DNA of 37,051 bases from Bacilli bacterium. GTDB taxonomy: Bacteria > Bacillota_I > Bacilli_A > RF39 > UBA660. A program made the translations under genes and the position numbers. The notes beneath the pieces were generated by a model. That model saw only the letters and a program-made list of their open reading frames with translations, was not told the origin of the DNA and made no database searches. This document shows, in pieces, positions 23,262-31,521 of the stretch. The stretch spans positions 1 to 37,051 of the forward strand of contig JAFQXM010000011.1 of assembly GCA_017406955.1 (NCBI GenBank). Direction: 5' to 3'. How positions within the stretch are numbered: position 1 is the stretch's first letter; each line of letters opens with the position of its first letter.

Positions 23262-24230
23262 TCCTTCTTCTAACATAGTCGTAATAAATATACCATAACC
23301 TTTTGAAGTATCATTTACAATAACATAATTAACTGCACCAATAATTTTATTATTTTGAATGATTGGTGATCCACTCATACCTTGCACTACTCCACCTGTT
23401 TTTTCTAATAATTTTTTATCAGTAATTTCAAATAAAATATTTTTAGTTTTACTATTATTATCTATTCCTATAATACTTATATCAAAATTTTCTACTTTAT
23501 TATTTTCGATTACAGTTTTAATAGTAGCCTTACCAGTTTTAATTTCTTTATTATTTCCTACTTCAATTAGGTCTATATTCTTTACGTTTTCAGTATATGT
23601 ACCATAAATACCCGTAATATCATTGTCTTTTATGTTTCCATCTATTTTTTCTTTGTTATAATCTGCATTCTTTTCTCCAGCATTACCACTTCTGCTTTTT
23701 GTTATATTAGAAACATTTGCAGAAAAAATTTTACCATCTTTTATTTCAAATTTTTTAGCTGTAGTTTGTTCTAAAATTTCATGTCCTAGAGCTCCAAAGA
23801 TTTTAGTGTTAGGATCTATATAAGTTAGAGTTCCTATACCATTAATTTGATCTTTTACATATAATCCTGTTTTTAAAACACCACTGTCATCACCAACTAA
23901 ATTTAGACTGATAGTTTTTTCTTTATTGTTTCTAACTATAGTAAAGTTTATTTTATTATTGGAATTTTCATTTATTGTATTTATCATTGAATTTATATCT
24001 GTAACTTCTTTATTATTGATTTTGATTATGGAATCACCTATTTCGAAACCTGCATCTTTGGCAATATATTCATTATTTATTTTATAAAATCCAACTACTA
24101 AGATACCTTTTGAATTTACTTCTATTCCAATTGTCTTACCAGAAGCGATAATATATTTTGAATAAGCATATATATTTATGGGTATTATAAAAAGAAGAAG
24201 TATTAAAATTTTTAAAATTTTATTTTTCAA
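23253..24230 (-). CDS. spoIVB: SpoIVB peptidase (sporulation serine protease, PDZ + S55)
   Basis: The start is taken as TTG 24230, with GGAG eight bases upstream; the GTG at 24239 overlaps that site. The protein has 325 residues. A signal anchor (ILKILILLLFIIPINIYAY) exports it from the forespore. A PDZ domain spans about 30-115 (AGFEIGDSIIKINNKEVTD). The S55 domain follows, with FGALGHEI (His150) and the GMSGSPIIQNNKIIGAV block holding the nucleophile (Ser286 or Ser288). SpoIVB cuts SpoIVFA and so triggers pro-sigma-K processing in the mother cell. It is about 100 residues shorter than the Bacillus protein, mostly at the N-terminus. sigK and spoIVFAB are not in the window. Confidence 0.9.
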   Translation of the reverse strand: MKNKILKILILLLFIIPINIYAYSKYIIASGKTIGIEVNSKGILVVGFYKINNEYIAKDAGFEIGDSIIKINNKEVTDINSMINTINENSNNKINFTIVRNNKEKTISLNLVGDDSGVLKTGLYVKDQINGIGTLTYIDPNTKIFGALGHEILEQTTAKKFEIKDGKIFSANVSNITKSRSGNAGEKNADYNKEKIDGNIKDNDITGIYGTYTENVKNIDLIEVGNNKEIKTGKATIKTVIENNKVENFDISIIGIDNNSKTKNILFEITDKKLLEKTGGVVQGMSGSPIIQNNKIIGAVNYVIVNDTSKGYGIFITTMLEEGEK

Positions 24231-24283
24231 AAAAATCACTCCTTTTAACTTTACTACATTTTTAGTATTAGCGGTTTTTTAAA

Positions 24284-24312
24284 TAATATGGTATTTAAAT
24301 ATTTCCATTTAC
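24284..24312 (-). promoter_or_regulatory. Candidate forespore (sigma-G/F type) promoter of spoIVB
   Basis: On the - strand GTAAA (24312-24308) and CATATTA (24290-24284) are 17 bp apart. CATATTA fits the CATnnTA -10 class of sigma-G; the -35 has one mismatch to GnATR. In Bacillus spoIVB is forespore-controlled. AT-rich background makes chance matches easy. Confidence 0.3.
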
Positions 24313-24332
24313 ACTAAATTTTTACATTTACT

Positions 24333-24361
24333 TTGACATATTAGTAATATATATTTATAAT
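24333..24361 (+). promoter_or_regulatory. Perfect-consensus sigma-A promoter
   Basis: TTGACA (24333-24338), 17 bp, TATAAT (24356-24361). All 12 consensus bases and the spacing are ideal. It drives the two unknown genes from 24384. Confidence 0.85.
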
Positions 24362-24383
24362 GTATATATAATGAGGTGATAAA

Positions 24384-25019
24384 GTGAGTGATAAAGATAA
24401 TAATGATATTGATTTAAGTTTTGTTAAAATTGTTAATGAGAGGAATGCTGAAAATAGAAAAAGAGCTTTAGAAAAATCTAGAATAGATAGAAAAAATTTA
24501 AAAATTAAAAATTCTAGAAAAAAAACTCTTAAGAAAAGAATTTTAATTACTGCAATTATTGTTTTAGTGGCAGCTGGAAGTGGTGTGAAGTATATCCCTG
24601 AAGCTATAGATCATCATCAGCAGCAAGAAGTTGAAACTGCGTTTGAGGGTATTTATGGCGATTCACTTCGCGATATTGTTTCAAGAGCTGGAAATCCAAA
24701 AAATGGTGATTTTGATTATGTAGAAATAGCTGATGAAATTAGAGATATGGCAAAGTCTGAAAATGAATTAGATAATATTATATATGAGTTATATAATGAT
24801 TATGGCAAATTAGTGGGTTATCCTGCATATACTGGTATTACTGATAGAACAATTCAATATATTCCTAAAGATGAAAAGAATTTAGAATTTTATGAAGGAT
24901 TAGATGATTATATTCATACTAAAGGATTTAAAAATTTAGATGAATATGATAGTGCAATGAGAAATAAAGTTTTAGATGAGTATAATAAAGAAGAAAAAGT
25001 TAGTAAAGGGGTAAGATAA
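24384..25019 (+). CDS. Single-pass membrane protein, unknown, 211 aa
   Basis: It starts with GTG 24384 behind GAGGTGAT. Residues 1-55 are very charged (RNAENRKRALEKSRIDRKNL) and should be cytosolic. A transmembrane helix follows (ILITAIIVLVAAGSGVKYI), then an external domain of about 135 residues with no Cys (AFEGIYGDSLRDIVSRAG, YVEIADEIRDMAKSENELDN, LVGYPAYTGITDRTIQYIPK). No family recognised. Its promoter is the strongest by consensus in the window, and the next gene begins one base after its stop, so the two proteins are probably made together. Confidence 0.7.
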   Translation: MSDKDNNDIDLSFVKIVNERNAENRKRALEKSRIDRKNLKIKNSRKKTLKKRILITAIIVLVAAGSGVKYIPEAIDHHQQQEVETAFEGIYGDSLRDIVSRAGNPKNGDFDYVEIADEIRDMAKSENELDNIIYELYNDYGKLVGYPAYTGITDRTIQYIPKDEKNLEFYEGLDDYIHTKGFKNLDEYDSAMRNKVLDEYNKEEKVSKGVR

Positions 25020-25250
25020 ATGAATAATGTTGAAGTTAGTGTTTTAGATATTGATGGTGTGGAATATGTAATAGCTGATAATATTTTAGATAATAGTGAT
25101 AATATTATGTATTATTATTTTGTTAATAAAGATAATCCTGAAGATTATATAATTCAGAAATTAGCAGATGATAATGATAGTTTACTTCCAGTAACGGAAG
25201 ATGAATTTGATAAAGCATTAGATTTATTAAAAAATAAATATTATAATTAA
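25020..25250 (+). CDS. Small acidic protein, DUF1292-like
   Basis: The protein has 76 residues and starts right after the previous stop, with a weak AAAGGGG ribosome site. It is acidic and beta-rich: VSVLDIDGVEYVIADNI, YYYFVNKDNPEDYIIQKL, LLPVTEDEFDKALDLLKNKY. The layout (strand, 'EYV', a strand naming an odd-lot of Asp/Glu, then 'LLPV..EEEFD' and a final helix) resembles DUF1292 proteins, which are common near genes for cell division and tRNA work in Bacillota. Function unknown. Confidence 0.5.
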   Translation: MNNVEVSVLDIDGVEYVIADNILDNSDNIMYYYFVNKDNPEDYIIQKLADDNDSLLPVTEDEFDKALDLLKNKYYN

Positions 25251-25280
25251 AAAACTTTCCTATTTTTAGGAAAGTTTTAT
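25251..25280. terminator. Bidirectional terminator between the DUF1292-like gene and xseB
   Basis: A perfect 12-bp stem (AAAACTTTCCTA 25251-25262, TAGGAAAGTTTT 25267-25278) with a TTTT loop lies between convergent genes. Confidence 0.85.
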
Positions 25281-25504
25281 TCTTCTACTTTAAAATCTTT
25301 TAAAGATCCATCTTTATCAACTATTTTTGTAATAGTTTCTTCAGCTTTTTTTAGTTTTTGGTCACACTTTTTAGATAATTCCATTGCTTTAGTAAATTCT
25401 TTAATTGCATCATCTAGTGGTACTTCTCCACTTTCTAATTTAGTAACAATAGATTCTAATTCTTTTAAACTTTCTTCAAAACTTTTTTCTTTCTTTTCTG
25501 CCAT
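25277..25504 (-). CDS. xseB: Exodeoxyribonuclease VII small subunit
   Basis: The protein has 75 residues from ATG 25504, seven bases from AGGAGG; an earlier ATG at 25510 is too close. The sequence SFEESLKELESIVTKLESGEVPLDDAIKEF is the XseB signature, with two antiparallel helices. It binds XseA to form the nuclease that degrades single-stranded DNA to acid-soluble pieces. It follows xseA directly. Confidence 0.95.
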   Translation of the reverse strand: MAEKKEKSFEESLKELESIVTKLESGEVPLDDAIKEFTKAMELSKKCDQKLKKAEETITKIVDKDGSLKDFKVEE

Positions 25505-25515
25505 AATCATACCTC

Positions 25516-26769
25516 CTATATAACCTTTACATCTATATTTCCATCTTTTAGATTTATTTCTAATTTATCATCTTTTTTAGTATCTTTAATACTACTAATT
25601 ACTTTATCATCCTTCTTAACTATAGAATATCCTCTATGAAGCGTTTTTAAAGGGCTTAGAGCTTCTAATTTAGATAATAGTTGTAAATACTTGTTAGATT
25701 TGTTTTCTATTAAAACAAGTGGGTTTTTAAGTACTATAGAGTTCTTTAATTCATTATATTTTTTTTCTTTAATATTAACTAAGTTTTTTAAAGAAAATTT
25801 TAATCTATCTATTAAACTATCAAATACTAATTCTTTAGATTCATATATAGTAATTGGATTAGTAAATATATAATGTTTTTTAATTTCTTCTAAATGCTTT
25901 TTATTAATATTTATTTTATTATTTAAAGATTCATTTAATCTAATGCTTATTTGATCTAAGTAATTAATTACATCTTTAATATTAGGAACAGCCATTTCTG
26001 CAGCTCCTGTTGGAGTTGGTGCTCTCATATCAGCAACAAAATCTGCGATTGTAAAGTCTATTTCATGACCTACTGCAGAAATTATTGGTATAGAACATTC
26101 ATATATTGCTTTAGCAACATCTTCTTCATTAAAAGGCCATAAGTCTTCAATAGAACCTCCACCTCTACCTACTATTAATGTATTTAAATTATAATCTTCT
26201 GCATTTTTAATTTGTTCTACAATAGTATTATGAGCTTCTTCTCCTTGAACTAATGCAGGTAAAAGAATAATTTCTGATAGTGGCCATCTTCTTTTAATAG
26301 TAGAAATTATATCTTTAATAGCAGCACCTGTAGGTGCAGTTATAACTCCTACTCTATTAGGTATTTTAGGAATTTTCTTTTTATGATCTTCTTTAAATAA
26401 CCCCTCTTCTTCTAATTTCTTTTTTAATTGTTCATAAGCTATATATAAATTACCTACTCCATCTTCTAACATATCATTTACATAGATTTGATAACTTCCA
26501 TTAGCTTCAAAAACACTTATTTTACCAGTTACTAATACTTTCATACCGTCACTTGGTAAAAATTTTAATTTCTTAGTTTGTGATGAAAACATTACGGCAC
26601 TTATTCTACTAGTTTTATCCTTAATAGTAAAATAGTAATGTCCTCTACTATGAGCTTTAAAGTTAGAAATTTCACCTTTTATAAATACTTCATTTAAATT
26701 AATATCGTTATCTATTTTATATTTAATATATTTAGTTAATTGTCCAACTGTAATATATTTATCGTTCAT
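25516..26769 (-). CDS. xseA: Exodeoxyribonuclease VII large subunit
   Basis: The protein has 417 residues. The OB-fold N-terminus (VGQLTKYIKYKIDNDINLNEVFIKGEISNF, HYYFTIKD) binds single-stranded DNA. The catalytic core includes RVGVITAPTGAAIKDI, RGGGSIEDLWPFNEE and ISAVGHEIDFTIADFVADMRAPTPTGAAE. The C-terminal coiled coil ends in GYSIVKKDDKVI. It overlaps nusB by 11 bp, and GAGGT is just upstream of ATG. With XseB it takes part in repair of mismatches and double-strand breaks, in keeping with mutS in the same operon. Confidence 0.96.
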   Translation of the reverse strand: MNDKYITVGQLTKYIKYKIDNDINLNEVFIKGEISNFKAHSRGHYYFTIKDKTSRISAVMFSSQTKKLKFLPSDGMKVLVTGKISVFEANGSYQIYVNDMLEDGVGNLYIAYEQLKKKLEEEGLFKEDHKKKIPKIPNRVGVITAPTGAAIKDIISTIKRRWPLSEIILLPALVQGEEAHNTIVEQIKNAEDYNLNTLIVGRGGGSIEDLWPFNEEDVAKAIYECSIPIISAVGHEIDFTIADFVADMRAPTPTGAAEMAVPNIKDVINYLDQISIRLNESLNNKININKKHLEEIKKHYIFTNPITIYESKELVFDSLIDRLKFSLKNLVNIKEKKYNELKNSIVLKNPLVLIENKSNKYLQLLSKLEALSPLKTLHRGYSIVKKDDKVISSIKDTKKDDKLEINLKDGNIDVKVI

Positions 26770-27169
26770 CTTCTACCTCACTATGATAAATATTATCTAA
26801 TACTCCATTTATCATCTTAGTAACTTTTTCTTCAGAATATTTTTTAGATAATTCTACTGCTTCATTAATACATACTATACTAGGAGTATCTGTGTACATT
26901 AGTTCATATATACCTAGAGAAAGAATAGATTTATCAACATTATTTAATCTATCGATTGTCCAGTCTTTTAGATATTTGTTAGCTAGTGAATCTATCTTAG
27001 TTCTATTATCTATAATACCATTAACACAAGTAGATACATACTCGTTTTCTACTTCTAGTTGATCTTTAACTAGTTTATCTATATTGTATTTTAAATTAGT
27101 ATTTTTTAAGATATAAGTTTGATATATTACTTTAATAATAATTTCTCTAAGTTCACTTCTATTCTTCAT
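26759..27169 (-). CDS. nusB: Transcription antitermination factor NusB
   Basis: The protein has 136 residues, all helical. The C-terminal block WTIDRLNNVDKSILSLGIYELMY followed by INEAVELSKKYSEEK and INGVLDNIY is the NusB signature. It binds boxA of rRNA leaders with NusE. AAGGTGG precedes ATG. In Bacillus nusB also sits next to xseA/xseB, so this order is conserved; mutS upstream is not part of that usual cluster. Confidence 0.93.
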   Translation of the reverse strand: MKNRSELREIIIKVIYQTYILKNTNLKYNIDKLVKDQLEVENEYVSTCVNGIIDNRTKIDSLANKYLKDWTIDRLNNVDKSILSLGIYELMYTDTPSIVCINEAVELSKKYSEEKVTKMINGVLDNIYHSEVEDER

Positions 27170-27213
27170 AGTATCACCACCTTAAGTTTATCATTATGAT
27201 TATATAAAATCAA

Positions 27214-29760
27214 TTATTTATCAATATCTTTTTTTAATTCATATAAATAATTAAGAGCTTCCATTGGAGTCATTTCTAATGGATTAATTTCTTTTATTTT
27301 TTCTTCTATTTCATTTGTGTTTTCTTCTGCTTCAGATTCATTAAGTTCAAATAATGAAGTTTGTGTAAATGTTTCATTCTTTATACTATCTTTTTCATAG
27401 ACATTTAAGATGTCGTCTGCTCTATCTATTAAAGATTTAGGTAGACTTGCTAAAGAAGCAACATGGATACCATAACTTTTATCTACTGCACCACTCTTTA
27501 CTTTATGTAAGAAAGTTAGTTTTCCTTCTTTTTCGATAGCAGAAACATGAACATTTTTTAAATTCTTTAGATCATTTTCTAGTGTAACTAACTCATGATA
27601 ATGAGTTGAAAACATAGTTTTAGCTTTTATTTTATCATGAATATGTTCTAAGATTGCTTGAGCAAGACTCATACCATCATAAGTAGCAGTACCTCTACCT
27701 AATTCATCAAAAAGAATTAAACTATTTGGAGTAGCTTCACTAATAGCATAATTAGCTTCCTTCATTTCTACCATAAAAGTAGATTCTCCACTAACTAAAT
27801 CATCACTAGCACCAATTCTTGTAAATATTTTATCAAATATAGGCATAGTACAGCTCTTACAAGGAACAAAACATCCCATTTGAGCCATAATAACAGTAAT
27901 AGCACATTGTCTCATATAAGTAGATTTACCAGCCATATTAGGACCAGTTATTAATAATATATTAGTAGTTTTATCCATTAGTATATCGTTAGGAACATAT
28001 TTATCTTTCATAACTTGTTCTACTACTGGATGACGTGAGTCTATCATCTTAATTACTCTATCATTAACTAAATTAGGTCTAGTAAATTTATACATATCAC
28101 TAACTATAGAAAATGACTCTAACATATCTATTTCACTAATTATTTTAGCAATTCTTTGGATCTTAGAAACATATCTTTTAACTACTTCTCTAATATCCAT
28201 AAATAATTTATATTCTAAATTAATTATTTTCTCTTCTGCACCTAAAATAATATTTTCTTTTTCTTTAAGTACTGGTGTAATATATCTTTCACTATTAGCT
28301 AAAGTTTGTTTTCTTTCATATCCAAACTCTTCTTTAACCATATTCTTTTGTCCTTTAGAGACTTCTATATAATAACCAAATACTTTATTAAAACCAACTT
28401 TTAAATTCTTAATACCAGTTCTTTCTCTTTCAGATTGTTCCATATCTAAGATAAAGTCTTTAGAACCACTACTAATCTTTTTTAATTCATCTAATTCACT
28501 ATTATATCCTTCTTTAATTAAATGTCCTTCTTTTAATGTAAAAGGAGCATCTTCTAAGATAGTTTTTTCAAGTAATTCATATAATTCATCTAAAGTATCT
28601 ATTTTTTTATTAAATTTTAACTCTTCTAATATCTTTTTAATATTAGGAAGTGCTTTTAAAGATGTTTTTAATTGCAATAAGTCTTTAGCATTTAAATTAC
28701 CATAAGTAATTCTTCCAGCTAATCTTTCTAAGTCATATACATTACTTAATTCTTTAATTAAATCATCTCTTAATATAAATTCAGTAGATAATTTTTCTAT
28801 CATATCATAACGTTTATTAATCGCTTTCTTATCAGTTAAAGGATTTTCTATAGTATGTTTTAAATATCTACTACCCATAGCAGTTTTACATTTATCTAAA
28901 AGCCATAATAGGCTATATTGACGTTCTCTATTACGAAGAGTTTCTACTAACTCTAAATTATTCTTAGTATTAATATCAAATTCTAAATGATCATTAGTTT
29001 TTATAATATTGCATTTTTGTAAGTGATGTAGATCCCCTTTTTTAGTATCTATTATATAATATAATAAATGTTTTATAGTACTAACTAATCTAATATCTTC
29101 TATGTCTTTATAAATATATGAATAATTAGAATCTTCTAATTCTTCTTTAGTGATAGTTACAAGTATATTATAAGTACTTCTAAGTATTTCTACTATTTCT
29201 CTATCAATAGTATCATTTACAATTACTTCATTAAAATTATGTTTAGTTATTTCTTTAATTAATTTATCTTTATCTCCATCTATTAATAAAGCATTTACTT
29301 CTCCAGTAGAAATATCTGCATAAGAAATACCATAACAATAATCAAAGTTATAAATATTGGCAATATAATTATTGTCTTTTGAATCAATACTATCATCTAT
29401 TCTAGTACCTTTAGTAATAACTTGTATTACATCTCTTTTAACTACACCCTTTACATCTTTAGGATCTTCTAATTGTTCGGCAATTGCGACTTTATATCCT
29501 TTTTCTATTAAAGTATCAACGTAGTTTGCATAAGCATGATGAGGAACTCCACACATTGGAACTCTTTCATCAAGACCTGCTTGTTTACCTGTTAAGGCTA
29601 ATTCTAGTACGTGTGAAGCAGTAATGGCATCTTCAAAAAACATTTCATAAAAGTCACCCAGTCTAAAGAAGATAATACTGTCTTCGTAATTATCTTTTAC
29701 TTCCATGTATTGCTTCATCATGGGACTAAGTTTACTTCTATCTACTTCACTGCGTTTCAT
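27214..29760 (-). CDS. mutS: DNA mismatch repair protein MutS
   Basis: The protein has 848 residues from ATG 29760 (GGTGAG six bases upstream; the two GTG codons at 29772 and 29769 overlap it). The mismatch-binding domain I starts MMKQYMEVKDNYEDSIIFFRLGDFYEMFF, with the Phe-x-Glu wedge (FYE). The clamp and lever domains follow. The ATPase has Walker A GPNMAGKST (about 605-613), ILFDELGRGTATYDG and STHYHELVTLE. The C-terminus has the ENT..EIEEKIKEINPLEMTPMEALNYLYELKK tail. It recognises mispairs. mutL, its usual neighbour, is not in the window. A 44-bp gap separates it from nusB. Confidence 0.97.
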   Translation of the reverse strand: MKRSEVDRSKLSPMMKQYMEVKDNYEDSIIFFRLGDFYEMFFEDAITASHVLELALTGKQAGLDERVPMCGVPHHAYANYVDTLIEKGYKVAIAEQLEDPKDVKGVVKRDVIQVITKGTRIDDSIDSKDNNYIANIYNFDYCYGISYADISTGEVNALLIDGDKDKLIKEITKHNFNEVIVNDTIDREIVEILRSTYNILVTITKEELEDSNYSYIYKDIEDIRLVSTIKHLLYYIIDTKKGDLHHLQKCNIIKTNDHLEFDINTKNNLELVETLRNRERQYSLLWLLDKCKTAMGSRYLKHTIENPLTDKKAINKRYDMIEKLSTEFILRDDLIKELSNVYDLERLAGRITYGNLNAKDLLQLKTSLKALPNIKKILEELKFNKKIDTLDELYELLEKTILEDAPFTLKEGHLIKEGYNSELDELKKISSGSKDFILDMEQSERERTGIKNLKVGFNKVFGYYIEVSKGQKNMVKEEFGYERKQTLANSERYITPVLKEKENIILGAEEKIINLEYKLFMDIREVVKRYVSKIQRIAKIISEIDMLESFSIVSDMYKFTRPNLVNDRVIKMIDSRHPVVEQVMKDKYVPNDILMDKTTNILLITGPNMAGKSTYMRQCAITVIMAQMGCFVPCKSCTMPIFDKIFTRIGASDDLVSGESTFMVEMKEANYAISEATPNSLILFDELGRGTATYDGMSLAQAILEHIHDKIKAKTMFSTHYHELVTLENDLKNLKNVHVSAIEKEGKLTFLHKVKSGAVDKSYGIHVASLASLPKSLIDRADDILNVYEKDSIKNETFTQTSLFELNESEAEENTNEIEEKIKEINPLEMTPMEALNYLYELKKDIDK

Positions 29761-29797
29761 ACTACTCACCACGTTATTTATTATATCAAAAATAAGA

Positions 29798-29828
29798 CAT
29801 AAAAAAAAGAAATAATAACTATTTCTTT
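29798..29828 (-). terminator. Terminator of the 113-aa membrane protein gene
   Basis: On the - strand AAAGAAATA (pairing positions 29828-29820) and TATTTCTTT (29814-29806) form a 9-bp stem with a 5-base loop, followed by an 8-T tract. Confidence 0.8.
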
Positions 29829-30160
29829 AATAAGATTTTGTTGGATTCATTTCTTTTTTTTAAAATTTTTGGTGTTTCAGTTTCTTGTAATTCTTCTTTT
29901 GTTTTATTATAATTATCAGCAGCATCTAATGTATATAATAGTCCCATACTAACAGAAGGGCCGGCTAAAAAGACACCACTTACTAATCCAGCTACGGTCA
30001 TAAGATTTGCATGATCTAACTGTCCTGTTTCTGCTAAATAAAAAGTTTCACCTATAATAGTTAAGGATGTTATTCCAAGAGCAGCTGTTGTAATTGCTCC
30101 TTTTTTTATTGACTTTTTTTGTTTTTCTAAATCTTTTTGGAGATCTTCTTTCTTTTTCAT
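29819..30160 (-). CDS. Small membrane protein, unknown, 113 aa
   Basis: The start is ATG 30160, with AAGGAAGGAG at the right distance; the longer form from 30196 would run through that site and the promoter. An N-terminal Lys/Gln-rich coiled segment (KKKEDLQKDLEKQKKSIKK) is followed by two hydrophobic helices (ITTAALGITSLTIIGETFYL and LMTVAGLVSGVFLAGPSVSM) joined by a short loop, then a basic tail. Both ends should be cytosolic. It has its own promoter and terminator. No family recognised. Confidence 0.65.
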   Translation of the reverse strand: MKKKEDLQKDLEKQKKSIKKGAITTAALGITSLTIIGETFYLAETGQLDHANLMTVAGLVSGVFLAGPSVSMGLLYTLDAADNYNKTKEELQETETPKILKKRNESNKILLKK

Positions 30161-30187
30161 ATATTGCTCCTTCCTTAGATAAGTTGT

Positions 30188-30215
30188 ATTATACAATATT
30201 AAAAAAAGTAGTAAA
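30188..30215 (-). promoter_or_regulatory. Promoter of the 113-aa membrane protein
   Basis: On the - strand TTTACT (30215-30210) and TATAAT (30193-30188) are 16 bp apart. It starts directly after the murC stop codon. Confidence 0.45.
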
Positions 30216-30216
30216 C

Positions 30217-31521
30217 CTATTTTAATAAGTCTTTATAAGCATTTAATATACCATCTACATAGGCACATCCCATGAAACATACTACATCATCTTTATTATC
30301 TTTTAGTTTATTAATTTCATCTATACTAATAATATCTCCATTATTTAATTTATCTATTATTGTATATGATGTAATACCTGGATAATCTTTAGGATCTTCT
30401 CTATTAGCATCTATATCTGTTAAATATGCTTTATCTGCGATGTTAAAGGCATCTACAAATTCATCTGTAAAGTCTTTTGTTCTTGAGTATGTATTAGGTA
30501 CAAATACTACGATTAGTTTTTTATCTGGATATTTTTGTTTTATAGCTTTTAGAGTTACTTTTATTTCTGTTGGATGATGTGCATAATCATCTATAATAAT
30601 ACTTCCATTTACATTACTTTCAGCAAATCTTCTTTTAGCATTTACAAATGTTTCTAGTGAAGCATGTATTTCATCTTTGGTAAATCCTAATTCTTTAGTT
30701 AGTGCGATTGCAGCTGTTGCATCTAGGACCATATGTTCTCCATATAATGGAATATCAAAATGTCCAAATAATTCATTATTTATATAAATATCAAATTCAG
30801 AACCAGTATCTTCTAATTTCATATTTTTAATTACTATGTCATTATCTTCATTAAATCCAAAGAATTTTACTTTAGTATTATAATTAATTTTTCTAACTTC
30901 TTCATTATCACCATTTGCTACTATTAAATCTTTAGTGTTATTAGCAAATATTTCGAATGTATCTCTAATATCATCTATATCTTTATAACATTCTAAGTGT
31001 TCTGCTTCTATATTAGTAATTATAGAATATTTTGGATGATAAGCAGTAAAATGTCTATTAAATTCATCACTTTCTACTACAAAGTATTTATTATCAGGAC
31101 TAGCATGTCCATCACCAGCACCAATAAAGTAATTACACTCCATTTTGTCTTCTATGATATGTCTAATAAGTGAAGATGTAGTTGTTTTACCATGAGTACC
31201 ACTAACACCAATAGTATCAAACATATCTACTATATCACCCATTATTTCGTTATATTTCTTTATAGTTAAACCTAGTTCTTTAACTCTTTTCATTTCTGGA
31301 TGATCTTCTTTAAAAGCTACACTATATGTAACTATAGTATCTTTATCTATATCATGATCATGTCCATAATAAATTGGTATATTTCTTTCATCTAATCCAT
31401 CTTGAGTAAATTTATGACCTTTCGCATCATCATAACCTGATACTTCGTTTCCTAAATCACTTAATATTTGTGCAAGTGTAGACATTCCTGTTCCTTTAAT
31501 TCCTATACAATAATATTTCAT
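30217..31521 (-). CDS. murC: UDP-N-acetylmuramate--L-alanine ligase
   Basis: The protein has 434 residues. The N-terminal Rossmann domain opens with YYCIGIKGTGMSTLAQIL. The ATP-binding P-loop is GTHGKTT (108-114). The central domain has VVESDEFNRHF and TNIEAEHLECY. The C-terminal domain carries DDYAHHPTEIKVTLKAI and FVPNTYSRT. Mur ligases share the fold; the DDYAHHP block and the N-terminal motif select MurC. It adds the first L-Ala of the peptidoglycan peptide in the cytosol. It overlaps queH by one base. Confidence 0.95.
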   Translation of the reverse strand: MKYYCIGIKGTGMSTLAQILSDLGNEVSGYDDAKGHKFTQDGLDERNIPIYYGHDHDIDKDTIVTYSVAFKEDHPEMKRVKELGLTIKKYNEIMGDIVDMFDTIGVSGTHGKTTTSSLIRHIIEDKMECNYFIGAGDGHASPDNKYFVVESDEFNRHFTAYHPKYSIITNIEAEHLECYKDIDDIRDTFEIFANNTKDLIVANGDNEEVRKINYNTKVKFFGFNEDNDIVIKNMKLEDTGSEFDIYINNELFGHFDIPLYGEHMVLDATAAIALTKELGFTKDEIHASLETFVNAKRRFAESNVNGSIIIDDYAHHPTEIKVTLKAIKQKYPDKKLIVVFVPNTYSRTKDFTDEFVDAFNIADKAYLTDIDANREDPKDYPGITSYTIIDKLNNGDIISIDEINKLKDNKDDVVCFMGCAYVDGILNAYKDLLK

